64,000 nucleotides of DNA from Limnomonas spitsbergensis (GCA_037349105.1 JAYJMM010000078.1:310001-374000), one strand, 5' to 3'; shown: positions 1 through 11,802, counted from the stretch's first letter. Made by a program: numbers and translations. Notes: generated by a model from the letters alone, not told the origin.

Positions 1-2072
1 GCAGTGGTGCTGCTGCGCACAGGCAGTACATGCCAGTGGGTGCAGTGGTGCAGTTGCGCACAGGCAGTGCAAGTCAGTGGGTGCAGTGGTGCTGCTGCGC
101 ACAGGCAGTACATGCCAGTGGGTGCAGGGGTGCTGCTGCGCACAGGCAGTGCATGTCAGTGGGTGCAGTGGTGCTGCTGCGCAAAGGCAGTACATGCCAG
201 TAGATGCACTGGTGCTGCTGCACACCGGCAGTACATGTCCGTGGGTGCAGTGGTGCTGTTGCGCACCGGCAGTACATGCCAGTGGGTGCAGTGGTGCTGC
301 TGCGCACCGGCATTGCAAGAAAGTGGATGCAGTGGTGCTGCTGCGCACAGGCAGTACATGCCAGTGGGTGCAGTGGTGCTGCTGCGCACCGGCAGTGCAT
401 GCCAGTGGGTGCAGTGGTGCTTCTGCGCACCGGCAGTACAAGCCAGTGGGTGCAGGGGTGCTGCAGCGCATCGGCAGTACATGTCAATGGGTGCAGTTGC
501 GCACAGGCAGTGCATGTCAGTGGGTGCAGTGGTGCTGCTGCGCACAGGCAGTACATGCCAGTGGGTGCAGTGGGCCTGCTGCGCACAGGCAGTGCATGCC
601 AGTGGGTGCAGTGGTGCTGCTGCGCAAAGGCAGTACATGCCAATGGATGCAGTGGTGCTGCTGCGCACAGGCAGTACATGCCTGTGGGTGCTGTGGTGCT
701 GCTGCGCACCGGAAGTACATGCCAGTGGGTGCAGTGGTGCAGTTAAGCACAGGCAGTGCATGTCAGTGGGTGCAGTGGTGCTGCTGCGCACAGGCAGTAC
801 ATGCCAGTGGGTGAAGGGGTGCTGCTGCGCACATGCAGTGCATGCCAGTGGGTGCAGTGGTGCTGCTGCCCACATGCAGTACATGCCAATGGATGCAGTG
901 GTGCTGCTGCGCACAGGCAGTACATGCCAGTGGGTGCTGTGGTGCTGCTGCGCACCGCAGTACATGCCAGTGGGTGTTGTGGTGCTGCTGCGCACCGGCA
1001 GTACATGCCAGTGAGTGCAGTGGTGCAGTTGCGCACAGGCAGTGCATGTCAGTGGGTGCAGTGGTGCTGCTGCGCACCGGCAGTACAAGCCAGTGGATGC
1101 AGTGGTGCTGCTGCGCACAGGCAGTACATGCCAATGGATGCTGTGGTGCTGTTGTGCACCGGCAGTGCATGTCAGTGGGTGCAGTGGTGCTGCTGCGCAC
1201 CGCAGTACAAGCCAGTGGATGCTGTGGTGCTGCTGCGCACCGGCAGTACATGCCAGTGGGTGCAGTGGTGCAGTTGCGCACAGGCAGTGCATGTCAGTGG
1301 GTGCAGTGGTGCTGCTGCGCACAGGCAGTACATGCCAGTGGGTGAAGGGGTGCTGCTGCGCACATGCAGTGCATGCCAGTGGGTGCAGTGGTGCTGCTGC
1401 CCACATGCAGTACATGCCAATGGATGCAGTGGTGCTGCTGCGCACAGGCAGTACATGCCAGTGGGTGCTGTGGTGCTGCTGCGCACCGCAGTACATGCCA
1501 GTGGGTGTTGTGGTGCTGCTGCGCACCGGCAGTACATGCCAGTGGGTGCAGTGGTGCAGTTGCGCACAGGCAGTGCATGTCAGTGGGTGCAGTGGTGCTG
1601 CTGCGCACCGGCAGTACAAGCCAGTGGATGCAGTGGTGCTGCTGCGCACAGGCAGTACATGCCAATGGATGCTGTGGTGCTGTTGTGCACCGGCAGTGCA
1701 TGTCAGTGGGTGCAGTGGTGCTGCTGCGCACCGGCAGTACAAGCCAGTGGATGCTGTGGTGCTGCTGCGCACCGGCAGTACATGCCAGTGGGTGCAGTGG
1801 TGCAGTTGCGCACAGGCAGTGCATGTCAGTGGGTGCAGTGGTGCTGCTGCGCACAGGCAGTACATGCCAGTGGGTGCAGGGGTGCTGCTGCGCACAGGCA
1901 GTGCATGTCAGTGGGTGCGGTGGTGCTGTTGCGCACCGGCAGTGCATGCCACTGGGTGCAGTGGTGCTGCTGCGCACCGTTAGTACAAGCCAGTGGATGC
2001 TGTGGTGCTGCTGCGCTCTGGCAGTACATGCCAGTGGGTGCAGTGGTGCAGTTGCGCACAGGCATTGGGACC
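1..2072. repeat. 41-bp minisatellite, about 50 copies
   Basis: The unit begins GCAGTGGTGCTGCTGCGC and repeats every 41 bases, with a few 40-base variants. Because 41 is not a multiple of three, a reading frame cycles through all three frames, and long open frames appear on both strands without coding meaning. A higher-order repeat of about 531 bp (13 units) is visible: the marker GTGAAGGGGTGCTGC occurs at 811 and 1342 with the same neighbouring variants. The array runs off the left end and decays at about 2070. Confidence 0.95.
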
Positions 2073-2990
2073 AAGGTGCATCAGCATGCATGCAGTGCAT
2101 GTAAGTGGGGTGAAACTGCATGGACCAGCACATGAAAGACCGAGATCTGCGGCATCTGCTCACGCATGCGGGAGCTGTGTTCTGTGCACACAGTGCTCAT
2201 CATGGAGACAAGGACACCCCCAATCTCGCTTTGCTTAAAGCAGTTGGGGTGCCTAAGACAGAGGAGTGATAGCCTGATCCCGACTTGAGTTCATTTTGTT
2301 TACGGTCTTCTGTGTTGCGACGTGGACGCTACCTGAACTTCATTGACCTAAGTGCCACGGGGACCAGGGAAGATCTTGAGTTTTGGCTGCACCAAGTTGG
2401 CCTTACCGCAAGGGCTGGAGGAATCTTCAGTTTTGGCATGACTAGACTGGCTTGGCGTAAAGGAGTGTTCGGTTTTTGAGAGGTTTTCAGGCGTCCAGCC
2501 AAGTGTTTCCCCTTTGGTTGATGTGGAACAACGTTACGTCGGTTGGTTTCGTTCAGCTGCTGTACTGCAGAGTGCAAACAGCCTGTTTAAGTGGACCTGT
2601 GCGTTACCGCAATTGTCTCATTGCGCTGTGCTCTCGCTTTTCAGAGGTTAGTGAGTCCATAAGTTTCTCGCTGTCTGCTCTTCACTCTTGGGGTCATCGT
2701 TCCTGTCTGGCTGGTTTTGCTTCCTTCCATTTCCTGCCAATGTAAGTCTGATTGCACTGTGCTCTCTGGTTCTCACCAAATTAATGACATCACACTCGTG
2801 TTCTATACTGGGTGGTCAGCCTTCGGCAACCAAAGCCAAGCCAAGCCAAGCCAACACATACATTTGCCATTGTCAACATTGTCCTCAAGAAGATGCATGA
2901 CTCATCACGTCTCATTTCATTTCTCATTGCCATACCAAGCCTGAAGTTTGCCATCACCCCGCCATCACCAGCGACGACATCACTAACACA
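2073..2990. other. No gene seen; flank of the minisatellite
   Basis: I see no convincing coding exon here. A short run of the pentamer CCAAG lies near 2835-2857. Small open frames show no recognisable domain. Confidence 0.5.
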
Positions 2991-2992
2991 GC

Positions 2993-3093
2993 GTCACTCG
3001 GGCAAAGCGCCACGCAGGCGCTCAATACAATACTACTGGCAAAGCTGACAATAGCCATGTCCATTCTTCTACGTTGCGCTTTGCCCGAGTGAC
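2993..3093. repeat. 18-bp perfect inverted repeat (hairpin)
   Basis: GTCACTCGGGCAAAGCGC at 2993-3010 is exactly complementary to GCGCTTTGCCCGAGTGAC at 3076-3093, with a loop of about 65 bases. It could be the ends of a very small foldback element or a transcribed hairpin. No target-site duplication is obvious. Confidence 0.7.
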
Positions 3094-3827
3094 TTGCTAT
3101 GCACGGTATCTAGAAACCGCCCTCATGTTCAGTAAACAAGATAGATCCCAAACCAGAAAACTTGACAGATATGAAACAGGACACCCCATGCAGCAACAAT
3201 GATACCCCATGTGGGACCCCGCAGGAGGAAGGAGGCATGCTGTGCAGTACTACGATCTTAAGCAGGCACGGGCGTGTTGACAGACCGGTTGCATGCATGC
3301 CCATCACGAGCCTCGAGGGCTGGTATCTCCGACGGCTCTCCCAACATCATATCACTGTATCCATAGTTGTTGGTACAACCTGGGGCACCCATGACACAAC
3401 ACACCCTTTGCCCAAGGGGGCATGCTGGCCAAATACAGAAAGCCATGATGCTTGAGCCCCTAGCCTGCAAAACACGGTCTGGTGCGCACTAAAATAAATG
3501 CTTTTGCTGGTGGTTACCTCAGCCTGAATACGGTACTGATGTATATTCACAGTTAAACTGGATTAATTCTGTTTGTGTTAAGATATGTAGAAAATTAGGC
3601 ATATGCAGTATTGCCATACAGTATGCATTGACTTACGCTGATTATGCATTGCCAGCATGAGTCAAGGCATTACCCGCATGATCCCATAGGACTGCCGTAG
3701 GTGGAGTTGTACGCCGAGGGCGGTAGGTGGACCAGGAGGGCCTTCGGTGGACTGGGTGGGCCAGGGGCCGCACAAACCGAAAGGAGTGTGCTTGCGTGCG
3801 CACAAACTTAAGGCTGCGGCTCGGCGC
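3094..3827. other. No gene seen
   Basis: Only short open frames without recognisable domains. A purine/pyrimidine-mixed stretch leads into the LINE fragment on the right. Confidence 0.4.
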
Positions 3828-4083
3828 CGTCAACACTAGAGGACGGCGCAGCGGTCAGCAGCGTGACAGACGGTGCTGCCAGCGATGTTGGGCTAGGGGA
3901 GACGGCGAGCATGTGGAGGACGCTTTGCATGCACGCTTTCAATGCCCCAGCGTGCAGGATCATCTTAGAGTGCGGGGATGGGCTGGTCCTCCGCATGGTG
4001 CTGAAAACTTCTTTGAGTTGTACTGGGGCAGGCTTGGGTGGGATGCCCTGGCTTTGTGGAAGACGTGGTAGATATCGTTGAGG
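3828..4083 (+). mobile_element. 5'-truncated non-LTR retrotransposon, C-terminal coding end
   Basis: The frame encodes a Cys/His cluster (CCQRCWARGDGE, then HARFQC) followed by a tail ending in GRLGWDALALWKTW. The same protein end, better preserved, lies at 24640-24916, so this is a second copy. A C-x2-C...H...C cluster followed by a short tail is typical of the C terminus of LINE reverse-transcriptase proteins. Only the last 80 or so residues are present, which fits 5' truncation. A premature stop shortens the C terminus relative to the other copy. Confidence 0.7.
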
Positions 4084-4199
4084 CGTAGACGTTCTCAGTG
4101 GCTGGAACTTCCTTTGCCTTTCTTTTCCAGCCTTTTGTCTGTCCCTTCACCTCATTACGCCAGTCAACAGAAGGAAATGCAGCAATTATATAAGATCAA

Positions 4200-5150
4200 C
4201 AGTCAGGTAAAGCTTTCATTTACTGTAGCGAGCATTGGCCCCCCGAAACCACACAATTTGGAGCTTTTCGAACGCTGCACTGTTTGCTGCCAAATGGGGC
4301 GCACGAGGAAGCGCAAAATCTCGCGAGCCTTTAGAAACTTGTAGGGCCCGTTGCGGGGCCTGGGCGAGACGTATGACCCCCGGGTATGGTTTCCGGCACT
4401 GAAACGGCCTTTTCGGAGACGGGGCCGTTCGCTGCCAAGATAGGCTTGCCAGAAAGCGCGCATTTTTGCGATTTTTCCGGTAAGAATTGTGCCAGTCCTG
4501 TGGCCGGAGCGCGAACCTCGATCCTGGGGGGCGTGGGCAAGGAAGGGTGCTGACGACGGCTGACGTTCCGGATCGCCAATCCCCAATCCCCCAATCGCTA
4601 CTGACATCACGTTTCCTGTGGCCAGGAACCGACCAGGGGGTCATCTCCGGAGGGGTTCGGATCTGGAGGCTTCACTCAGCGTTAGCTAAAGAAAAGAATC
4701 GATCCCAGAATGATAGGAGTACTTTGTTTGCAAGTTCCAATGCTGATGTTCTTTACGTCGGTTTTGGGTCGTTCGATCGGGAGGAGGTGTTGGCTGACGT
4801 GTTAGAAGCCCCCCCCCGGAAGCTGCCGACCTGTCAAACGTCGAGTCACGCGACACGTGCCGAAGTACCGGATAAAACAAGCAAGGTCCGGACGTAGGCT
4901 GGCGTGCAAGATTTGTTTTTCCTTTTCCTTTTTTCCGCTTCCCTTTTTGTCTCTCTCTTGCTTTTAGAGGCAGGGATCCTTCGATCTGCCTTTTGCGTTT
5001 GCTGGAGGGTGTTTTTCTTTGCCCTTTGTGCTCCTCTTTACTTGCTTCCTTATTCCTCCGAACCAGACAGGACGTCGGAGAGTCCATACGCAGGGGTAAG
5101 AGGCCCTGGTTTTGTGTTACTATTTGAAGGCTAGTCTCTTCAGGGGCAGG
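4200..5150. other. Intergenic, possible retroelement remnant
   Basis: The segment is GC-rich with homopolymer runs and then a pyrimidine-rich stretch from about 4900, like the 3' tails of the LINE family elsewhere in the window. Reading frames up to about 140 codons occur on both strands, but none shows a domain. I assign no gene. Confidence 0.35.
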
Positions 5151-5209
5151 GGATACAGTTTGCCAGGATTCAGTGTTTCTTGTTGTTTAGTGTGTGAACT
5201 TGCTATCCT

Positions 5210-5385
5210 TTCTTTCCTGTAGTGCCTTCTCCCTTGACTGTCCTAGCTGGCTTTTTTTTTGCCGACGTGGCTGAGCTTCTTTTCAGCATGGCCCAAGGGT
5301 ATAACGTTATAAAGTGTTGGGTGCCCACGCGGCCGAGCCTTTTTAAGCAGGGCCTAGAGGTGTAACGTCATTGACCTCAGAATCT
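5210..5385 (+). mobile_element. LINE-family 3' tail, two end motifs
   Basis: Two copies of the conserved 3'-end motif lie here. The first is a degraded form with GGCTGAGCTTC near 5268. The second has GCCCACGCGGCCGAGC near 5321, followed by AGCAGGGCCTAGAGG and GTAACGTCATTGAC. The same block ends the LINE copy at 24.6-25.1 kb. Confidence 0.65.
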
Positions 5386-5861
5386 CACGTTTATGGTCAG
5401 GGAGCGGTTCCACGGGCGATACAAATTTTTTATGTCAAACAAAACAATTTAATCTATTTGCATTTGTAGCCCTGCCTGTCGAGCTCTGGGAGGATGACAC
5501 ACCCCCAAGACCAACTAAAATCCGGGGCTCTCATGTGTTGTTCTGGTCGTGCAGTGGACAGCTGAGAAAATGATCTCTCCTTGTCTAGACAACCCGGAAA
5601 AACCGTCGCTGGCGAAACTCTCGCATGTCCTGACGAACGAGCAGAACCGGTAGTTCGGGATCCTGACAATCAACAAACTATCACATTATTAGTTCTTTCA
5701 AGCTGAATATATCCTGAATATAATCCTCGCATGCCCATTGGACTGTGAAAACTTCACAAACTTCACATGCCTCACAAAAAGAAAATGGGCATGAGCTGAG
5801 AAGTTTATCAAATTAGGCGGACATGCGACGAGGCAATACAAGTGACCTCACAGCAGCCCCA

Positions 5862-6095
5862 GCGTTCAGCAGGGCCCAGCGGGTCAATGACATAACACCT
5901 CTGGGCTCAAAAGGCTCGGCCGCTTGGGCGCCCAACTGTTCAGTTGGATTCAAATAAACTCAAGGTAAGAGGGAAAGAAGGAGAACAACACAGGAGAAAG
6001 AAATACCCCCCCCTAAAGGAAAAGGCAGCCCTAAGTATTTTTGCCCCTCTCAAGCCTATTCCCCAAGAAGGCAAAGAAAAGCAACAAATCTAGGC
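5862..6095 (-). mobile_element. LINE-family 3' tail, reverse orientation
   Basis: Read on the minus strand this matches the untranslated tail of the element at 24.9-25.1 kb. It has the CTTTGCCTTCTTGGGG block, the GAGAGGGGCAA block, the pyrimidine stretch, then the GCGGCCGAGC end motif and GTTATGTCATTGACC. No coding part remains. Confidence 0.7.
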
Positions 6096-6539
6096 CTCAA
6101 CAAGCGTACAACGTCCTCAACAAAAGTCAGAGCCTCCCATCCAAGCAGGGCCCAGCAGGGAATGCACCGTTCTAAACATATTGCCTCACAGGAGCACTGG
6201 ACAGGTCATCCTTAAATCTCTTATGTTCCTGGATGGACGCACAGCATTGAAGATAATGGAGGGCACACGTCAATTATGTATGGGTCATGGAATGGGCATT
6301 CCTGGCCAGGTACTGATGTCGTCATTCTAAACAATTTTTAAGCTATGTACCAGTACCAGTATAGGATGCGTGTCAAAATAAAAGCATACACAGCAACTTA
6401 TCATAATGGACCTGCCTCAACCGAAACAGCTGAGCTCCAGAGGGTGGAGGGGGCCTGCATCCACTCTGAGACCTCACCGAAGGTCTCTAGATTTGCACAG
6501 CAGCATTACAAATTTGAAATGCCTGCAACATCCAAATGC

Positions 6540-7760
6540 CTGACTTAAAGCGATAAAGTGCCTGCACTGCAACGTTCAAATGCCTGTACTGCAACATTCA
6601 AATGCCTGTACTGCAGCATTAAAATGCCTGTACTGCAACGTTAAATGATTGTTCTCCAATGTTAAAAGGCCTGTACCGGTACTGCAACGATAATATGCCT
6701 GTACTGCAATGTAAAAATGCCTGCACTGCAACGTTAAAATGCCTGCACTGCGGCACTAAAATGCCTGTACTGCATAGTTAAAATGCCTGTACTGCATAGT
6801 TAAAATACCTGCACCGCAACGTTAAAATGCCTGTACTGCATAGTTAAAATGCCTGTACTGCATAGTTAAAATACCTGCACCGCAACGTTAAAATGCCTGT
6901 ACTGCATAGTTAAAATGCCTGTACTTCAACGTTAAAAGAATTGTACTTCAAAGTTAAAATGCCTGCACTGCAACGTTAAAAGGCCTGTACCGGCACTGCA
7001 ACGATAATATGCCTGTACTGCAATGTTAAAATGCCTGCACTGCACGTTAAAAGGCCTGTACCGGTACTGCAACGATAATATGCCTGTATTACAATGTTAA
7101 AATGCCTGAACTGCAACGTTAAAATGCCTGCACTGCAACATTAAAATGCCTGCACTGCAACGTTAAAATGCCTGCACTGCAACATTAAAATGCCTGCACT
7201 GCAATGTTAAAATGCCTGCACTGCAACATTAAAATGCCTGCACTGCAATGTTAAAATGCCTGCACTGCAACATTAAAATGCCTGCACTGCAACGTTAAAA
7301 TGCCTGCACTGCAACATTAAAATGCCTGCACTGCAATGTTAAAATGCCTGTACTGCAACATTAAAATGCCTGCACTGCAACGTTAAAATGCCTGCACTGC
7401 AACATTAAAATGCCTGCACTGCAATGTTAAAATGCCTGTACTGCAACATTAAAATGCCTGCACTGCAACATTAAAATGCCTGCACTGCAACATTAAAATG
7501 CCTGCACTGCAATGTTAAAATGCCTGCACTGCAACATTAAAATGCCTGCACTGCAATGTTAAAATGCCTACACTGCAACATTAAAATGCCTACACTGCAA
7601 CATTAAAATGCCTGCACTGCAACATTAAAATGCCTGCACTGCAACATTAAAATGCCTGCACTGCAACGTTGAAATGCCTACACTGCAACGTTAAAATGCC
7701 TACACTGCCGCATGAAAATGCATGTCCTGCAGCCTTCAGATGCCTGTCGTGCAGCGTTAA
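6540..7760. repeat. 22-bp minisatellite, about 55 copies
   Basis: The unit is close to AAAATGCCTGCACTGCAACR followed by TT. Early units (to about 7080) are divergent, with longer forms containing ACCGGTACTGC. Units from about 7100 to 7660 are nearly uniform and alternate between GCAACATT and GCAATGTT. AT-rich between CTGC cores. No coding frame persists. Confidence 0.95.
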
Positions 7761-7984
7761 GATGCCTGCACAGTAACTTCAGTTCCCATGACACATCAGC
7801 CAGAGCCGACATTCTGTATCTTGAAGGTCATAGCGGGCTTGCCTCGTGACAGAGGGGTCAGCTTGCCCTGAAATGGCTCCGTATGGCCATCCCACAGAGC
7901 TTGATATGAAAAAATGGTAAGGACCCTATGAACTGCAAGTGACTGCCGCGTCCTTGAACTGCATTCATCGCCCCCGCTACCGCC

Positions 7985-8686
7985 CTACAAGATGGAGGCG
8001 CCCCCCCATGCCTCTGCCATACCTGCCGGCGGCCCATAGCCCCTCACATCGGATTCCAGCAGGCGGTCCAGCTGCTCTAAACCCGCGACGACAATCAGGC
8101 CTGAAGCCTGGAGCGACATTGGGTTTCCCGGGCCCGCCGGGCTGAGGCCACCCTCCAGATACTTCACCTCAGACTGGCCAGGGTAGTCGGCTGGACCTGC
8201 TCTTGGGCTGGAATCGCTCGGCGGCTCTCCTCCTGGGCCTGTCTTGGCAGCTAAGCCATCGCCACATGCGTGCCAATGGAGTGGTGGCGGTGCCGTAGGG
8301 CAGTGAGACGACCCCCACAGTGGACCACTCCTTAGGCTCTGCTGTTGCAGCACTTGGCCAGGCTGGTGTATCTGTTGCTGTTGCTGCTGTTGCTGCTGCT
8401 GTTGCTGCTGGTTGTGGCTGTACTGCTGTCCTTGTTGCTGTCGCTGCTTTTCTTGCTGTTGCGTCTGCTTCTGCTGTTTCTGGCTGTGGCTGTACTGCTG
8501 CTTCTGCTGTTGCTTCTGCTGTTGCTTGTTGTGGCTGCACTGCTGTCCCTGTTGTTGCTGCTGTTGCTGCTGTCCAGTTGGCTGAGCCTTCCGATTACCA
8601 ATATGCTTGTGAGGTAAAGGTGACTTGGCCCACTGCAGAGGGGTGAAGTGGACCAACGTGTACATTTTGGTCTGCCATGTGAACAT
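7985..8686 (-). CDS. Glutamine-rich open frame, hypothetical
   Basis: An ATG-started frame of 233 codons. Residues about 35-110 are dominated by Gln runs broken by QYSHSQ- and QYSHNQ-like blocks. A Pro/Gly/Ser-rich middle and a short C-terminal segment (LEQLDRLLESDVRGYG) follow. Poly-Gln tracts are common in transcription regulators, but no DNA-binding or enzymatic domain is visible. The poly-Gln could also be a translated CTG/TTG microsatellite, since other frames give poly-Ser, poly-Ala and poly-Leu. The varied codons (mixed CAG and CAA) and the non-repetitive ends argue weakly for coding. Introns may extend it. Confidence 0.35.
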   Translation of the reverse strand: MFTWQTKMYTLVHFTPLQWAKSPLPHKHIGNRKAQPTGQQQQQQQQGQQCSHNKQQQKQQQKQQYSHSQKQQKQTQQQEKQRQQQGQQYSHNQQQQQQQQQQQQQIHQPGQVLQQQSLRSGPLWGSSHCPTAPPPLHWHACGDGLAAKTGPGGEPPSDSSPRAGPADYPGQSEVKYLEGGLSPAGPGNPMSLQASGLIVVAGLEQLDRLLESDVRGYGPPAGMAEAWGGASIL

Positions 8687-9099
8687 GACCAGTTGGGGAA
8701 GAAGGCAGCAAGGCTAGGGTCAAGCAAGTGGAAGGTTAATAATAAGTGCAGGGTGACAAGCGAGCGAATTATAGGGTTTGGAAGCAAGTTTGTGGCTGAG
8801 AGAGTTAAGGGTTTCGGGAAGATGACGGCAAGTTTGGGACGAGGGCAGACGGCGCCTAGTGAGTAAAACAAATAAAATAAAAGGGGCGAGCATTGTTTTA
8901 GGAGCTTGACTAAAGAGTCGATAGTGAGCGCCATCTTTCCTCCCTGTCCAGCTTGTAGACTGTTCTTGTCTTTGTCAGCCCCCAGTGCTGTCTGAATCGT
9001 TGTGGTTGAAGATACTTTTGCAGAGGGCAGTGCCAGGCACACTTGCCTGGCGGCCAGACGCACGTCTCTTACTGTCCCGCCGTTATTTATTTCAGGGTT

Positions 9100-9255
9100 T
9101 GCGAGACCTCCTTTCGGGGCCGCCGGGCGGCCACCACCAGGCCCATTGGGACCAAACCTTGACTGGCCCACGGCCGGTGGCACGAGGATCAGGCACCTTC
9201 CTGTACCAGTCCTCCTTAGCCACTGGCCAAGATAAAGTCCCGCTGAAGGTGCACT
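9100..9255 (-). mobile_element. SINE/MITE-like dispersed element
   Basis: Matches the family consensus on the minus strand: the CCGCCGGGCGGCC core, GACCAAACCTTGACTGGCC and the GGCCGGTGGC block. It is the first of more than 15 copies in the window. The family description is given under the copy at 61866. Confidence 0.7.
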
Positions 9256-9557
9256 AAAACAAGGAGCGATAGTGGCTGATATCTTGTGCAAGTGCTGGGA
9301 GTCTTTTATGGGTACAGACGTCGACTGTCGAGCACCCCTTATCCCTCCCTCCTCACTGATACTGCCTGGTATCTCGCTACAGTGGTGGAATTCCTTTACG
9401 GGCGCAGGTCCCGGCGTACCTTGGCCCCTCCACCTCCCCATGTCCTGTCTCTGAACTTCTCTGCACCTGGGCACCCTGCAGTGTTTCTTTTTTTCGTGAC
9501 TCAGCTACATGTCAGCCACACTCCGGTCTCTGGCCGAGTGGCCCATTTTTGCTAGCC

Positions 9558-9655
9558 ATGCCGCTTCGGGCACTCGTCGTAAGCCGGCCAGAATTTAGTC
9601 CCAATCGGGCCTTTCGCGGCCGTGGGGCGGCCTGCCGAAGGTGGGCTTGTAGCCG
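9558..9655 (+). mobile_element. SINE/MITE-like element, partial
   Basis: A diverged plus-strand copy with TCCCAATCGGGCCTTTCG, a GGCCGTGGGGCGGCC block and GAAGGTGGGC. The left third is poorly preserved. Confidence 0.5.
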
Positions 9656-9884
9656 GGGGAAAACGGCACCCTGTACAACCCTATCAGTGCTCACTAGTGT
9701 TCGGCTCTGCCACCGTAAAAGGTACTTAAGAGTAACATAAGACGGTCTGTTACGGTAAAACGGTGATATTCTGACCGAAGAACCGCTTTAATATTTTGGC
9801 ACCATAAGGAGGCCCGCCGTCACGACCTGAACTTTCCCAAGTCTGGTGCTTGCGCTGACTGCAGCAGCCCTGTGCACTCTGTAC

Positions 9885-10112
9885 ACCCCCCCAACTGTAA
9901 TCCCTTACCCCTAACCCCTAAACCACTAAACCACCCAAACCTCCTGAGCCCCCTAAACCCCCTACCCCCCAACCCTCAACCCCTTAATTCCGAACCCCTA
10001 ACCCCCTAACCCCTGACCCCTACCCCTCTACCCCCTTAACCTCTAACCCCCTAACCCCAACTTCCTAAACCCCTAACCCCCAACCCCCTGAACCCCTAAT
10101 CCCCTACCCCCT
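9885..10112. repeat. C-rich telomere-like tract
   Basis: Degenerate repeats of the CCCCTAACC / CCCTAAACC type run for about 220 bases. The spacing between CTAA cores varies from 6 to 12 bases, unlike a fresh telomere. It looks like an eroded interstitial telomeric sequence. The complementary G-rich TTCAGGG form appears shortly after at 10268. Confidence 0.8.
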
Positions 10113-10267
10113 GTAGCCTTTAACCAATATCAGTGCTTACGCGGACTGCAGCGGTCGTGTAGGCAGTGCGATGGTCCATCATTGGCTGATCCCGCTTCAG
10201 CCTCTTCATCGCATTACTCATGTAGACATTGAAGGCATTGGTCCTCCTTTTGCAGGCCTCCTGATCT

Positions 10268-10305
10268 GATTTGGGGTTCAGGGTTCAGGGTTCAGGGTTC
10301 AGGGG
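10268..10305 (+). repeat. Short TTCAGGG repeat
   Basis: About four tandem heptamers (GGGTTCA phase), followed by looser TTGAGGG copies near 10340-10375 and 10460-10500. Same heptamer as the large array at 13068. Confidence 0.85.
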
Positions 10306-10774
10306 CATTCAGAGTTGAAAGGGCTTGCGTAATGGTGTTGCAGTTCAGGGTCCAGGGTTGAGGGTTGAGGGTTGAGGGGCATGAAGACCCTAAAAGGGCT
10401 TGTATTGCAGGCCTGCCGATCTGCTTCTGGGTTTCAGTCCGGTCTGCAGATCTGTCTTCCTGGCTGAGGGTTCAAGAGTTGATGGTTGAAGGTTAAGGGT
10501 TTAGGATGCATGTGTCTTTGGAGGGTGTTGGTTGAACCAGGAGCATCAAGGTGCATGAGTCTAGCCAAGCGGCGCAGGCGCAAGGAGGAGGATCAGCATC
10601 AGCTGCCGCCTAGGCACATGGAGGTTAATAAATAGCAGCGATGGGGGGTCCATTGGCAGGAGGCATAACGAGAGGGAGGTCCCAGTACTGTAGCTAGAGG
10701 AACGGGGTGCTGAGATGCAGGGAGTGGGGCTAGGAAGGGGAGACAGGTAGTCGGGGGGTCTTACACCCCAACGG

Positions 10775-10985
10775 AAAGGAGGCATGTACAAATAGCGCAA
10801 ACCGCCTAATTTTAGGCATGCAACGAAATTTCGAATCGCCTCCTTTCTGGCATGTACAGAAATTGCAGACGCCTCTTGTTGGGCTGTTGGGCATGTAACA
10901 CAATTGCAGCCTGCCTCCTTTCAGGCATGTATACAAATTGTAGGCCTCCTTCTTTTAGGTATGCCACAAAATCGCACCCCGCCAC
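10775..10985. repeat. Degenerate repeat of roughly 45 bp
   Basis: About five loose copies built around GGCATGTACA, an AATTGCAG core and CCTCCTTTCAGG. Copies near 10845, 10905 and 10925 are clearest. It overlaps the 3' end of the low-complexity frame on the minus strand. Confidence 0.6.
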
Positions 10986-11751
10986 GTTCTTTGCTCCTAC
11001 AGAGTCTCTCACCACGCATCCTCTTGGGCTCCCTCACGAGCTGATGAGTGCTAGCAGGAGGCAACCCGCGCACCGCTCGGCCATCGCTCGGAGGAACCTC
11101 TGAAGGTTGCATCCTGTCCCCCGCTCCGCCAGCACCCGGAGGAACACCTGAAGATTGGACCCTACTGCTCGCTTGGCCAGCACCCGGGGTCATGCCTGCC
11201 TGCGATATCACGCTCCCCACTTGGCCAGAAGTCAGACAAATACCCAGTGCAGGAGGAGGCAGCAGCAGCCCGCTTCCCGCATCTCCAGCACTCATGCGCG
11301 AGCCGAGTGCCGGCCTGGCGGGGAGCTGGGTGCTAACAGCCATGCCCCTCGCCGCCGCCGGCTGGCGCCCGTCGCTCGACACCTCCGTATATGCGCTGCC
11401 GCCCGAGTGAGCTGCGCTGGGAGCAGGTAAGCCTGCTGCGCTGCTCTGCTGCTCCTGATCCACTTTTGCGTGCTCCTCCTCCTCCTGCTCCTGCTCCTCC
11501 TCCTCCTCCTCCTCCTCCTCCTCCTCCTGCTGCTCCTTCGCCGCGTTGTCCCCATGCAGCCAGGGCAGCAGGGGGGTGAGCACAACGCTTTGACGCTGCA
11601 TGGCCGCATGAGCTCCCCTGCTATGACTAGGCGGCGCCATGGACCAGCTGCCTTGGATCAGCGGGTGACTCGCATTGAAGCTTACTGAGTCGGTCTCCTT
11701 TGGCCGGGATCCTCCTCCTGCGGGCGCTGCTGCCGCTTCTGATGTTGTTGC

Positions 11752-11784
<33 letters not shown>

Positions 11785-11802
11785 AGCTTTTTGCGGTTGC
11801 AC
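10921..11802 (-). CDS. Low-complexity open frame (poly-Ala, poly-Glu), hypothetical
   Basis: A 293-codon frame with no ATG at its upstream end: the first codon counted is GTG and the frame stays open further 5', so an upstream exon is likely. Order: poly-Ala (about residues 6-18), a Gly/Ser/Pro segment, a Glu-rich acidic tract (about 95-112), then Ala/Gly/Ser/Pro-rich sequence with loosely repeated SGVPPGAGGAGDRMQPSEVPP blocks, and a basic C terminus (PKRMRGERLC, GIPKRRRP). The acidic plus basic character could suit a nuclear protein, but no domain is recognised. Microsatellite translation (CTG and CTC repeats) explains part of it. Confidence 0.35.

Noticed and set aside
4..2135. Long open frames (up to 579 codons) on both strands
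   Set aside because: They arise because the 41-bp repeat lacks stops in most frames. All three frames and both strands are open and the products are just the cycled repeat.
6540..7760. CRISPR-like regular array
   Set aside because: Units are directly adjacent with no unique spacers, and the genome is eukaryotic with introns.
8345..8617. Plus-strand poly-Leu frame
   Set aside because: It is the other-strand reading of the CAG/CTG-rich tract. The minus-strand poly-Gln frame has a better start and non-repetitive ends.
11391..11609. Poly-Pro and poly-Arg frames
   Set aside because: Alternative frames of the CTC repeat that codes poly-Glu on the minus strand.
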